Assembly: GCF_016107395.1 (NCBI RefSeq)
Contig: NZ_JAAIKO010000006.1
Location: forward strand, 1-64,000
Reading direction: 5' to 3'
Length of the DNA: 64,000 nt
Origin: Streptomyces fildesensis
Lineage (GTDB): Bacteria > Actinomycetota > Actinomycetes > Streptomycetales > Streptomycetaceae
Part shown: piece after piece, positions 34,012-42,532 of the stretch
Layout: the number at the start of each line of letters is the position of its first letter
Numbering within the stretch: position 1 is the stretch's first letter
Notes under the pieces: generated by a model
The model's input: only the letters and a program-made list of their open reading frames with translations
What the model was told of the DNA's origin: nothing
Database searches by the model: none
Program-made: the position numbers and the translations under genes

Positions 34012-35802
34012 ATGCCCACGATCCTGCGACTCCCCGCCGAACCGTCCGAGCTCACTCTCCCCGCGCTGCTGCTGCGCAATGCCGAGGACCACGGGGATCT
34101 CCCCGCGCTGTCCTGGCGCACCGCCGACGGATCCGGCTGGACCACCCTCACGTGGTCGGATGTCCGCCGCAAGGTGGCCGTCCTCGCCTCCGGCTACGCC
34201 GCGATCGGCGTGGAGCGGGGCGAGCACGTCCTGCTGATGATGGGCAACCGCCCCGAGCACTGGCTCTCCGACCTCGCCCTCGTCCACCTGGGCGCCGTGC
34301 CGGTCTCCGTCTACGGCACCGCCGCGCCCGAACAGATCGGCCATATCGCCCGTCACAGCAGGGCCCGGCTCGTGGTCGTGGAATCGGCGCGCGAGGGCGC
34401 CCGGTGGGAGCCGCTCCTCGACGACCCGCAGACCCGGCTGCGGCGGATCGTCGTGGTGGAACCCGGCGAGGCGGGGCCGCACGTCGCGTACTCCTCGATC
34501 GCCGCGCAGGGCGTCCGGCTGTACGACGCCGACGCCTTCGAGAAGGGCTGGCGCGCGGTGGACCCGGCCGACCCGCTCACCGTCGTCTACACCTCCGGGA
34601 CCACCGGCGACCCCAAGGGCGTCGTGATCTCGCACCGCAATGTGCTGCTCAACGGCATCGCGCTGGACCGCGTCGCGGACTTCCCCGGCCACGCCGCGAG
34701 CATCTGCTATCTGCCGTTCGCCCACATAGCCGAGCGCATGCTCGGAATCTATCTGCCGGTCTTCCGGGCCGGGCACGTCCACCTCTGCGCCGATCCGCAG
34801 GCCGTCGCGGCGACCGCCAGGGAACTGCGCCCCGTGCAGTTCTTCGGCGTGCCCCGGGTCTGGGAGAAGCTCACCTCCTCGGTACGGGCCGCCCTCGGCC
34901 TGCTGCCCGAGGAGCGGCGTGCGGCCGTCGGGGCGGCCGCGGAGACCGCGCGGGCCGTGGTGAAGTGCCGCGAGCGCGGCGAGGAGCCCGCACCGGCCCT
35001 GGCCGCGGCCTACGCCGAGGCGAAGGCCGCGGTGCTCGACCCGGTGCTGGCCCTGGCCGGCTTCGAGCGGCTGACCTGGACGGCGAGCGCCGCCGCGCCG
35101 ATGCCCGTCGACATCCTGGAGTTCTGGGCCGGCTTCGGCCTGGTCATCGTCGACGCGTGGGGCCTGACGGAGACGACCGGCGTTGCCACCACCAACAGCC
35201 CCGGCGGCTTCCGCTTCGGCTCCGTCGGACGCCCGCTGGACGGAGTGGAGGTACGGACCGCGGAGGACGGCGAGATCCTCGTGCGCGGGCCGATCGTCTG
35301 CGCCGGCTATCTGCGGCCGGACGGCACGGTGCTCCCCGCCACCGACGCCGACGGGTGGTTCCCCACCGGGGACGTCGGCCGGATCGACGAGGACGGCTAT
35401 CTGTGGATCACCGACCGCAAGAAGGAGATCATCGTGCTCTCCTCGGGCAAGAACGTGGCCCCTGCCGCCGTCGAGAACGCCCTGAAGGAGCACCCGCTGA
35501 TCGGCCAGGCCCTGGTGCACGGCGACGGCCGCCCCTACCTCGTCGCCCTGCTCGTCCTCGACCCCGAGCTGGCTCCCGCCTGGGCCGACCGGGAGGGCCC
35601 GGAGGCGCTGCGCGCCGAGATCGCCCGCGCGGTCGCCACCGCCAACGCCCGGTTGAGCCGGCCCGAGCAGATCAAGCGCTACCACCTGCTCACCGATGAG
35701 TGGGGGCCGGCCACCGGAGAGCTCACCCCCTCGCTGAAGCTGAAGCGCCGGGTGATCCGCAGTACGTACGCTGAGGAGATCGATTCCCTGTACGAGGGGT
35801 AG
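34012..35802 (+). CDS. long-chain fatty acid-CoA ligase
   Basis: A 596-residue AMP-forming ligase of the long-chain type: YTSGTTGDPKGVVISH P-loop, CYLPFAHIAERMLGIYLPVF, the ASAAAPMPVDI and DAWGLTETTGVAT blocks, GWFPTGDVGRIDEDGYLWIT and DRKKEIIVLSSGKNVAP. It activates fatty acids with ATP and CoA for the neighbouring beta-oxidation pathway or for lipid synthesis. The ATG at 34012 has CAGGAGG upstream. It is divergent from the MerR gene, whose product probably controls it. Confidence 0.92.
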   Translation: MPTILRLPAEPSELTLPALLLRNAEDHGDLPALSWRTADGSGWTTLTWSDVRRKVAVLASGYAAIGVERGEHVLLMMGNRPEHWLSDLALVHLGAVPVSVYGTAAPEQIGHIARHSRARLVVVESAREGARWEPLLDDPQTRLRRIVVVEPGEAGPHVAYSSIAAQGVRLYDADAFEKGWRAVDPADPLTVVYTSGTTGDPKGVVISHRNVLLNGIALDRVADFPGHAASICYLPFAHIAERMLGIYLPVFRAGHVHLCADPQAVAATARELRPVQFFGVPRVWEKLTSSVRAALGLLPEERRAAVGAAAETARAVVKCRERGEEPAPALAAAYAEAKAAVLDPVLALAGFERLTWTASAAAPMPVDILEFWAGFGLVIVDAWGLTETTGVATTNSPGGFRFGSVGRPLDGVEVRTAEDGEILVRGPIVCAGYLRPDGTVLPATDADGWFPTGDVGRIDEDGYLWITDRKKEIIVLSSGKNVAPAAVENALKEHPLIGQALVHGDGRPYLVALLVLDPELAPAWADREGPEALRAEIARAVATANARLSRPEQIKRYHLLTDEWGPATGELTPSLKLKRRVIRSTYAEEIDSLYEG

Positions 35803-35807
35803 GACCT

Positions 35808-37214
35808 GTGCACCACCGACTCCTGCGCGCGGCGCTCTCCGGGCTGCTCCTCGTGACCGCGTGCGCCGCAGGGCGCCCCTCCGCGTCACCGCCGTCCGCG
35901 GACAGCTCCTCCGGAGTCGGCGACCCGCTGTTCCCGCTGGCGGGCAACGGCGGGTACGACGTCTCGCACTACGGCCTCGACCTGGACTACGACCCCGCGA
36001 CCCGGGTGCTGCGCGGCACCGCGCGGATCACCGCGCGTGCCACGCGGGGTCTGCCGACCTTCAACCTCGACCTGTCGGGCCTGGAGGTCGGCAAGGTCAC
36101 CGTCGACGGGGCCGGGGCCGTGAGCTCCCGCGCCGGGGCCGAACTGACCGTACGGCCGGCCCACGCCATCGGTTCGGGGGCGGAGTTCACCACCGTCGTC
36201 GAGTACTCCGGGGTCCCCGGCACCATCAAGGACGCCGACGGCTCGCACGAAGGGTGGGTCCGTACGGACGACGGCGCCGTCGGCCTGGGCGAACCGGTCG
36301 GCTCGATGGCCTGGTTCCCGGGCAACAACCACCCCTCGGACAAGGCCGCCTACGACATCACGGTGACCGTGCCCGAAGGCCTGACCGCGGTGTCCAACGG
36401 GGAGTTGACCGAGACCCGCACCACGGGCGGCCGGTCCACGTTCCGGTGGCACAGCGCCGAGCCGATGGCGAGCTATCTGGCGACCGTCGCCATCGGGAAG
36501 TTCCAGGTGACCCGGTCGGCCACAGCCTCGGGACTGCCGGTCTACGTCGCCGTCGACCCCCGCGAGGCGGGCGAGGAGCGGTCCGGTGTGCTCCGCAGGA
36601 TCCCGCAGATCGTCGACTGGGAGAGCGGGCTGTTCGGCCCGTACCCCTTCTCGTCCACCGGCGCCATCGTGGACCGTGTCGACGGCGACACCGTCGGCTA
36701 CGCCCTGGAGACCCAGACGAAACCGGTGTTCCCCGGCGACCGGAAGGGCACCACCCTGGACGAGCCGACCCTGGTGCACGAACTGGCGCACCAGTGGTTC
36801 GGCGACTCCGTCACCCCCCGCACCTGGCAGGACATGTGGCTCAACGAGGGCTTCGCCACCTACACCGAGTGGCTGTGGGACGAACAGCACGGCGGTGACA
36901 GCGTTCAGAAGCACTTCGACGCCACCTACCGGGACGACGCCCAGTGGGCGTTCCCGCCGGCCGACCCCGGCAAGCCGGAGAACGTCTCCGACGCCCCGGT
37001 CTACGGACGCGGCGCGATGGTCCTGCACAAGGTGCGGCAGGCCGTCGGGGACGAGCGGTTCTTCGCCATCCTGCGCGGCTGGGCCACCGGGCACCGGGGC
37101 GGGAACGTCGACTCCGCCGAGTTCACGGCCTGGTGCGAAAAGCAGTCCGGCAAGGACCTCAGCGGCCTGTTCGCCGTCTGGCTGTACGGCGACGGCCGCC
37201 CCGGAACGCCTTAG
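35808..37214 (+). CDS. M1 family metallopeptidase, lipoprotein
   Basis: A 468-residue aminopeptidase-family protein. A lipoprotein signal (LLRAALSGLLLVTACAAG, lipobox around TAC) anchors it outside the cell. The M1 zinc site is HELAHQWFGDSVTP (His324, Glu325, His328) with the third ligand Glu347 in WLNEGFATYTE, and PVGSMAWFPGNNHPSDK is in the place of the GAMEN loop, with GSMAW rather than GAMEN. It is short compared with ~850-residue family members because it lacks the C-terminal helical domain. It follows the acyl-CoA ligase gene by 5 bases, so may share its transcript. Confidence 0.88.
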   Translation: MHHRLLRAALSGLLLVTACAAGRPSASPPSADSSSGVGDPLFPLAGNGGYDVSHYGLDLDYDPATRVLRGTARITARATRGLPTFNLDLSGLEVGKVTVDGAGAVSSRAGAELTVRPAHAIGSGAEFTTVVEYSGVPGTIKDADGSHEGWVRTDDGAVGLGEPVGSMAWFPGNNHPSDKAAYDITVTVPEGLTAVSNGELTETRTTGGRSTFRWHSAEPMASYLATVAIGKFQVTRSATASGLPVYVAVDPREAGEERSGVLRRIPQIVDWESGLFGPYPFSSTGAIVDRVDGDTVGYALETQTKPVFPGDRKGTTLDEPTLVHELAHQWFGDSVTPRTWQDMWLNEGFATYTEWLWDEQHGGDSVQKHFDATYRDDAQWAFPPADPGKPENVSDAPVYGRGAMVLHKVRQAVGDERFFAILRGWATGHRGGNVDSAEFTAWCEKQSGKDLSGLFAVWLYGDGRPGTP

Positions 37215-37232
37215 GAGCAGCAGGCGTTCGCC

Positions 37233-38300
37233 CTAAGAGGTGGGGGCCGCTTCGCGCAGCGGGGCGCCGACCTCGTGCATGTGGCTGAGCGCCTGGGCGT
37301 ACGAGTCGAGCAGCCCGGTCTCGGTGTAGCGGACGTCCAGCCGGTCGCAGTGCTCGCGGACCAGCGGCTGGGTGAGGCGCAGATGCGGGCGGGGCATGTT
37401 CGGGAAGAGGTGGTGCTCTATCTGGTAGTTGAGCCCGCCGAGGAACCAGTCGGTGACCAGCCCGCCGCGTACGTTGCGCGAGGTGAGGACCTGACGGCGC
37501 AGATGGCCCCAGCGCGACCCCGGCTCCGGCATCTCCATGCCCTTGTGGTTCGGGGCGAAGGCGGAGCCCAGGTGCAGACCGAACAGCGCGTGGTGCAGCA
37601 GCGCGAAGGCGATGGCCTGGCCGACCGGCATCGCGATCAGCAACAGGGAGATGTAGCCGAGGAGATGGGTGGACAGCAGGGCGCCCTCGACGCCGCGCTC
37701 GCGTGCGGGGCGGCTCTTGAGGCTCTGGAAGCTGGACACCTTCAGCGCGATGCCCTCCAGCAGCAGCATCGGGAAGAACAGCCGTGCCTGGTGCCGGGTG
37801 AGGAAGCGTGCGAAGCCCTGCCGTTCGACGGCCTGGGCCCGCGTCCAGACCAGTGCGCCCACCTCGACGTCCGGGTCCTTCTCGATGTGGTTGGGGTTGG
37901 CGTGGTGCCGGTTGTGCTTGTCGTTCCACCAGCCGTAGCTCATACCGAGCAGCAGATTCGCGTGCACCAGGCCGATGAGCCGGTTGCGGTCCCGGCTGCG
38001 GGCGATCTGCTGATGTCCGGCGTCATGGCCGAAGAAGGCCGTACGGGCACCGAAGACCGCGGCCGGCAGGGCGAGGAGCAGCACCAGCCAGGAGCCGCCG
38101 AGCAGCAGCACCCCGCTCCATATCGCGCCCAGCGCGACCAGGTTCAGGGCGATCGCGGCGGCGTAGTACCCGGGCCTGCGTTTGAAGAGCCCGTGCTCCT
38201 TGACGACCCGCAGCAAGGGGGCGAAGTCGCTGCCCGCCGGACAGTCGGCGCCGTCGGCGGCGTCGGTGACAGGGGCTGCGAGAATGCTGACGGGGGGCAT
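37233..38300 (-). CDS. membrane fatty acid desaturase
   Basis: A 355-residue integral membrane di-iron desaturase with the three histidine boxes: HDAGH, HNRHHANP and IEHHLFPNMPR. About four hydrophobic segments flank them. Acyl-CoA or acyl-lipid desaturases of this class use O2 and ferredoxin or a reductase to put a double bond in a fatty chain, altering membrane fluidity. No fused cytochrome b5 domain is present. The ATG has GGAG ahead. It is convergent with the M1 peptidase gene. Confidence 0.92.
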   Translation of the reverse strand: MPPVSILAAPVTDAADGADCPAGSDFAPLLRVVKEHGLFKRRPGYYAAAIALNLVALGAIWSGVLLLGGSWLVLLLALPAAVFGARTAFFGHDAGHQQIARSRDRNRLIGLVHANLLLGMSYGWWNDKHNRHHANPNHIEKDPDVEVGALVWTRAQAVERQGFARFLTRHQARLFFPMLLLEGIALKVSSFQSLKSRPARERGVEGALLSTHLLGYISLLLIAMPVGQAIAFALLHHALFGLHLGSAFAPNHKGMEMPEPGSRWGHLRRQVLTSRNVRGGLVTDWFLGGLNYQIEHHLFPNMPRPHLRLTQPLVREHCDRLDVRYTETGLLDSYAQALSHMHEVGAPLREAAPTS

Positions 38301-38380
38301 GGGTGCTCCTCGATGCTGGCGTGCGGAATCCGTATGTCGAACCTACGGATCAGCGGCCCGGAGCAGCCATGACGGCATCA

Positions 38381-38423
38381 CCCCAACCGCTGGGGTGCCA
38401 AGCCCCCGGATATTCGGGGGCTA
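38381..38423. promoter_or_regulatory. two hairpins in the desaturase/acetyltransferase control region
   Basis: ACCCC/GGGGT (38381-38397, 7-base loop) is followed by AGCCCCCG/CGGGGGCT (38402-38423, loop GATATT). They lie in the 145 bases between divergent genes. They might be operators, or hairpins in one of the leaders; no function can be assigned. Confidence 0.35.
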
Positions 38424-38445
38424 ACCCCCGCACGGTCCTGCAAGT

Positions 38446-38961
38446 ATGGGCTGCGTGACGGCAACAACAGACCACGCTGCCCGGTGGGAGACCGTCCCCC
38501 TGGCGCCGGGGCATCCCGAGGCATCCGCGCTGCTGCGGCAGTACTACGTCGAACTGGTCGCCCGGTACTACGACCGGCCGGCGACCGACGCGGAGGTGGA
38601 CCAGGTCCTGCTGGACGAGCTCAGCGACGACTTGGTCGTTCCCACCGGTCACTTTCTGGTCGTACGCCGTGACGGCGTGCCGATGGGATGCCTGGGCGTG
38701 CGGGTGCTGGACCGGGACACCGGTGAACTGACCCGGATGTTCGTTCGCTCCGAAGCCCGGGGCCAGGGCGTCGCGAGCCGACTGATCGCCGCCGCGGAAC
38801 TCGCCGCGCGCGACATCCTGGGCGTGGCCGTGCTGCGGCTCGACACCCGCAAGGACCTGGTGGAGGCCCGCGCGCTGTACGCCAAGCACGGATACCGCGA
38901 GATCCCCGCCTACAACGACAGCCAGTACGCCGACCACTGGTTCGAGAAGACGCTGGTCTGA
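38446..38961 (+). CDS. GNAT family N-acetyltransferase
   Basis: A 171-residue GNAT protein: the pyrophosphate loop RSEARGQGVASRLIAAAEL follows the strand GELTRMFVR, and RALYAKHGYREIPAYN ends the fold, a pattern of amino-acid or small-amine acetyltransferases. The start ATG is weakly supported; a GTG three codons later is an alternative, and no ribosome site is clear for either, so the mRNA may be leaderless. It is divergent from the desaturase gene. Confidence 0.85.
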   Translation: MGCVTATTDHAARWETVPLAPGHPEASALLRQYYVELVARYYDRPATDAEVDQVLLDELSDDLVVPTGHFLVVRRDGVPMGCLGVRVLDRDTGELTRMFVRSEARGQGVASRLIAAAELAARDILGVAVLRLDTRKDLVEARALYAKHGYREIPAYNDSQYADHWFEKTLV

Positions 38962-39062
38962 CTCCGCCGGGGGCGCGGTACGGCTGCGGGCCGTCCGCGC
39001 CGTCCCGGCCCGCGCGGGCATAATGCACGCAGAAGTCCAGCGGAGAGAGCAGGTTCAGCATC

Positions 39063-41495
39063 GTGACGATGTCTGTTGCAGGGTCGGTCGGGCCGTCGGT
39101 CGAGCGCAGGATCGCCGAGGAACTCGGGGTACGGCAGGCACAGGTGCAGGCGGCCGTCGATCTGCTCGACGGCGGCGCCACCGTGCCGTTCATCGCCCGC
39201 TACCGCAAGGAAGCCACCGGCACCCTCGACGACGCGCAGCTGCGCACCCTGGAGGAGCGGCTGCGCTACCTGCGGGAGCTGGACGAGCGGCGGGCCGCGA
39301 TCCTGGAGTCCGTGGAGTCGCAGGGCAAGCTGGACGACGCGCTGAAGGCGCAGATCCTGGCCGCCGACTCCAAGGCGCGGCTGGAGGACATCTACCTGCC
39401 CTTCAAGTCCAAGCGGCGCACCAAGGCGCAGATCGCCCGTGAGGCCGGTCTGGAGCCGCTGGCGGACGCGCTGCTGGCCGACCCGGGGCTCGACCCGCAG
39501 ACGGTGGCCGCCGGTTACGCCGACGCGGAAAAGGGCGTCGAGGACGCGGCCGCCGCGCTGGAAGGGGCCCGCTCCATCCTCACCGAGCGGTTCTCCGAGG
39601 ACGCCGACCTGGTCGGCGAACTGCGCACCCGGATGTGGTCCAGGGGCCGCCTAGTGGCGAAGGTGCGCGAGGGACGGGAGGAGGCCGGCGCCAAGTTCTC
39701 CGACTACTTCGACTTCACCGAGCCGTTCGCCAAGCTCCCCTCGCACCGCGTGCTGGCCATGCTGCGAGGCGAGAAGGAGGACGTCCTCGACCTCACCCTG
39801 GAGCCCGAGGAGCCCAGCGAGGGCCCCAGCAGCTACGAGCGCAGCATCTCGCACCACTTCGGCATCGCCGACCGGGGACGGCCGGCCGACCGCTGGCTGG
39901 CGGACACCGTGCGCTGGGCCTGGCGCACCCGCTTCCTGGTCCGGCTCGGCATCGACCTGCGCGGACAGCTGCGCCAGGGCGCCGAGGACGAGGCGGTCCG
40001 GGTCTTCGCCTCCAACCTGCGCGACCTGCTGCTCGCCGCACCTGCCGGCACCCGCGCCACCATGGGCCTCGACCCCGGGTTCCGCACCGGTGTGAAGGTC
40101 GCCGTCGTCGACGCCACCGGCAAGGTCACCGCCTTCGAGACGATCTACCCGCATGTGCCGCGCAACAAGTGGGACGAGTCGGTCGCCACCCTCGCCCAGC
40201 TCGCCCGCGAGCACTCCGTGGACCTGATCGCGATCGGCAACGGCACGGCGTCACGCGAGACCGACAAGCTCGCCGCCGACCTGATCCGGCTGCACCCGGA
40301 CCTGAAGCTGACCAAGGCCGTGGTCTCCGAGGCCGGCGCCTCGGTCTACTCCGCGTCCGCCTACGCCTCCGCGGAACTCCCGGAGCTGGACGTCTCCATC
40401 CGCGGCGCAGTCTCCATCGCCCGGCGCCTGCAGGACCCGCTGGCCGAACTCGTCAAGATCGATCCCAAGTCGATCGGTGTCGGCCAGTACCAGCACGACC
40501 TGTCCGAGCTGAAGCTGTCGCGCTCGCTGGACGCGGTCGTCGAGGACTGTGTGAACGGTGTCGGCGTCGACGTCAACACCGCCTCCGCGCCGCTGTTGCG
40601 TCGGGTCTCGGGCATCACCGAGGGCCTGGCGGGCAACATCGTCGCCCACCGTGACGCCAACGGGCCCTTCCGGTCCCGCAAGGCGCTCAAGGACGTCGCC
40701 CGGCTCGGCCCGAAGGCGTACGAGCAGTGCGCGGGCTTCCTGCGGATCCCCGGCGGCGACGACCCGTTGGACTCCTCCAGCGTGCACCCCGAGGCGTACC
40801 CGGTGGTGCGCAGGATCAGCGCCACGGCCAAGACGGACATCCCGTCGCTGATCGGCAACGGCACCGTGCTCCGGGCCCTGAAGCCGCAGGACTTCGTCGA
40901 CGACTCCTTCGGGCTGCCGACCGTCACCGACATCCTCGCCGAGCTGGAGAAGCCCGGCCGCGACCCGCGACCCGCCTTCAAGACCGCCACCTTCAAGGAC
41001 GGCGTCGAGGAGATGAAGGACCTGCAGCCCGGCATGCTGCTGGAGGGCGTGGTCACCAACGTCGCCGCCTTCGGTGCCTTCGTCGACGTCGGCGTTCACC
41101 AGGACGGCCTGGTGCACGTCTCGGCGATGTCCCAGAAGTTCGTCTCGGACCCGCGCGAGGTCGTCAAGCCCGGTGACATCGTGCGGGTGAAGGTCCTCGA
41201 GGTCGACATCCCCCGCAAGCGCATCTCGCTGACGCTGCGGCTGGAGGACGAGGCCACGCCGCGCGGTCCGCGGGACGACCAGCGTCAGGGCGGCGGCGGT
41301 GGCGGCGAGCGCCGGGGCGGCCCGCCCCGTCAGGCCCGGGGAGGCCAGGCCCGGGGCGGCCAGGGCGGCGGCCGGGGCGCCCGCGACGACCGCGGTGACC
41401 GGCGCGGCGGCGGTTCCGCGGCTCCGGCGCCCGGCGGCGCCATGGCCGACGCGCTGCGCCGCGCGGGCCTGGACCAGGGAAAGGGCGGCCGCTGA
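39063..41495 (+). CDS. tex: Tex family RNA-binding transcription accessory protein
   Basis: An 810-residue Tex/YqgF-type protein: helical N-terminal domain (PFIARYRKEATGTLDDAQLR), a YqgF/RNase-H-like domain around TMGLDPGFRTGVKVAVVD, a helix-hairpin-helix pair (VNTASAPLLRRVSGI and GPFRSRKALKDVARLGPKAY) and an S1 domain (GMLLEGVVTNVAAFGAFVDV). Beyond it lies a ~60-residue RGG/Gly-Arg tail (GGERRGGPP, ARGGQGGGRGARDD), which is not part of the enterobacterial protein. Tex affects transcription and RNA turnover. The start is GTG; an ATG two codons later is possible. Confidence 0.92.
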   Translation: MTMSVAGSVGPSVERRIAEELGVRQAQVQAAVDLLDGGATVPFIARYRKEATGTLDDAQLRTLEERLRYLRELDERRAAILESVESQGKLDDALKAQILAADSKARLEDIYLPFKSKRRTKAQIAREAGLEPLADALLADPGLDPQTVAAGYADAEKGVEDAAAALEGARSILTERFSEDADLVGELRTRMWSRGRLVAKVREGREEAGAKFSDYFDFTEPFAKLPSHRVLAMLRGEKEDVLDLTLEPEEPSEGPSSYERSISHHFGIADRGRPADRWLADTVRWAWRTRFLVRLGIDLRGQLRQGAEDEAVRVFASNLRDLLLAAPAGTRATMGLDPGFRTGVKVAVVDATGKVTAFETIYPHVPRNKWDESVATLAQLAREHSVDLIAIGNGTASRETDKLAADLIRLHPDLKLTKAVVSEAGASVYSASAYASAELPELDVSIRGAVSIARRLQDPLAELVKIDPKSIGVGQYQHDLSELKLSRSLDAVVEDCVNGVGVDVNTASAPLLRRVSGITEGLAGNIVAHRDANGPFRSRKALKDVARLGPKAYEQCAGFLRIPGGDDPLDSSSVHPEAYPVVRRISATAKTDIPSLIGNGTVLRALKPQDFVDDSFGLPTVTDILAELEKPGRDPRPAFKTATFKDGVEEMKDLQPGMLLEGVVTNVAAFGAFVDVGVHQDGLVHVSAMSQKFVSDPREVVKPGDIVRVKVLEVDIPRKRISLTLRLEDEATPRGPRDDQRQGGGGGGERRGGPPRQARGGQARGGQGGGRGARDDRGDRRGGGSAAPAPGGAMADALRRAGLDQGKGGR

Positions 41496-41509
41496 CCCGT
41501 CGTCACTTT

Positions 41510-41539
41510 CTACGGCCGGCGCGGGCGCGCCGGCCGTAG
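41510..41539 (+). terminator. terminator after tex
   Basis: CTACGGCCGGCGCG and its exact complement CGCGCCGGCCGTAG, joined by GG, make a near-perfect hairpin 15 bases after the stop. Its last bases, TAGAGT at 41537-41542, could also be the -10 of the next gene. Confidence 0.7.
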
Positions 41540-41578
41540 AGTGGGTTACCGCCGGTGCCGGGAACCAGGGGGTATGCC

Positions 41579-42472
41579 GTGGGACGCTACGACCACTTAC
41601 GCGAGATCCGCCGGCTCGATCCTGAGCGGGACTTCCTGCGGATCTACCGGATCAGCGCGACCCTCGAATTCCCCTGGGACTTCGCACGGGCCCTTGAGCT
41701 CGCCCTCTACCGCACCTACGCCGTCCCCAGCATCGGGCGGCTGCTCGCGGAGACCGCGGAGCTGACGGACCGTTCGCAGAAGCGCTACGACGACACCGCG
41801 CTGCTGCTCGACGCCGTCGTCGAGCACGGCTTCGCGAGCGGGAGCGGCCGCACCGCGATCCGCCGCATCAACCAGATGCACGGGCGCTACGACATCAGCA
41901 ACGACGATCTGCGGTACGTGCTGTGCACGTTCGTCGTCATGCCGAAGCGCTGGCTCGACGTGTACGGCTGGCGGCGGCTGTCGCCGCACGAGCTGCGCGC
42001 CACGGCCGCGTACTACCGCACCCTCGGCGCACACCTGGGCATCACGGAACTCCCGCGGACCTTCGAGGAGTTCGAGTCGCTCCTCGACGCCTACGAGGTG
42101 GCGCACTTCGGCTGGGACGAGGGCGGCCGCAAGGTTTCCGACGCGACCCTGGACCTGATGGCGTCCTGGTACCCGGCCCCGCTCGCCCCGCTGGCCCGTG
42201 CCGGTGCCCGCGCGCTGCTCGACGACTCGCTGCTGCGCGCCTTCCGCTACCCGGCGCCGTCCCCGGCGGGCCGGGCCGCGGTGCGCGGAGCGCTGCGGCT
42301 GCGGGCCCGCGCGGTCCGGCTGCTGCCGCCGCGCCGCACTCCGCACTACGCCCGCCAGAACCCGGAGATCAAGGGATACCGGAACGGCTTCGACATCGCG
42401 GAACTGGGCACCTTCGGGCCGGGCGGCTGTCCGGTGCCGCACGACCGGGCCGGGCACAACCGCCCCGGCTGA
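41579..42472 (+). CDS. MpaB-like (DUF2236) protein
   Basis: A 297-residue protein of the DUF2236/MpaB family: GRYDHLREIRRLDPE at the N-terminus, the His-bearing helix region GRTAIRRINQMHGRYDISND, DLRYVLCTFVVMPKRWLDVY, and a C-terminal helix. Some members bind haem and act as oxygenases, as in rubber or mycophenolate pathways; that activity is not shown here. GTG at 41579, with AGGGGG before it, is preferred over a GTG 24 bases earlier. It stands alone between Tex and the peptidase-like gene. Confidence 0.78.
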   Translation: MGRYDHLREIRRLDPERDFLRIYRISATLEFPWDFARALELALYRTYAVPSIGRLLAETAELTDRSQKRYDDTALLLDAVVEHGFASGSGRTAIRRINQMHGRYDISNDDLRYVLCTFVVMPKRWLDVYGWRRLSPHELRATAAYYRTLGAHLGITELPRTFEEFESLLDAYEVAHFGWDEGGRKVSDATLDLMASWYPAPLAPLARAGARALLDDSLLRAFRYPAPSPAGRAAVRGALRLRARAVRLLPPRRTPHYARQNPEIKGYRNGFDIAELGTFGPGGCPVPHDRAGHNRPG

Positions 42473-42520
42473 ACCAGAAGTTGTCTCGTATCCCCCTTCT
42501 GTCATGGCGGGTACAACCGC

Positions 42521-42526
42521 TACGGT
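42521..42526 (+). promoter_or_regulatory. -10 element for a leaderless transcript
   Basis: TACGGT ends 6 bases before the GTG at 42533, which would place the transcript start on or near the start codon. No ribosome site precedes the gene. The -35 is not clear. Confidence 0.35.
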
Positions 42527-42532
42527 CCGCCC

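Noticed and set aside
37205..37233. CTTAGG...CCTAAG repeat between the M1 peptidase and desaturase genes as a terminator
   Set aside because: Arms of six bases with a long AT-poor spacer, and it contains the stop codons of both genes, which alone can explain the match.
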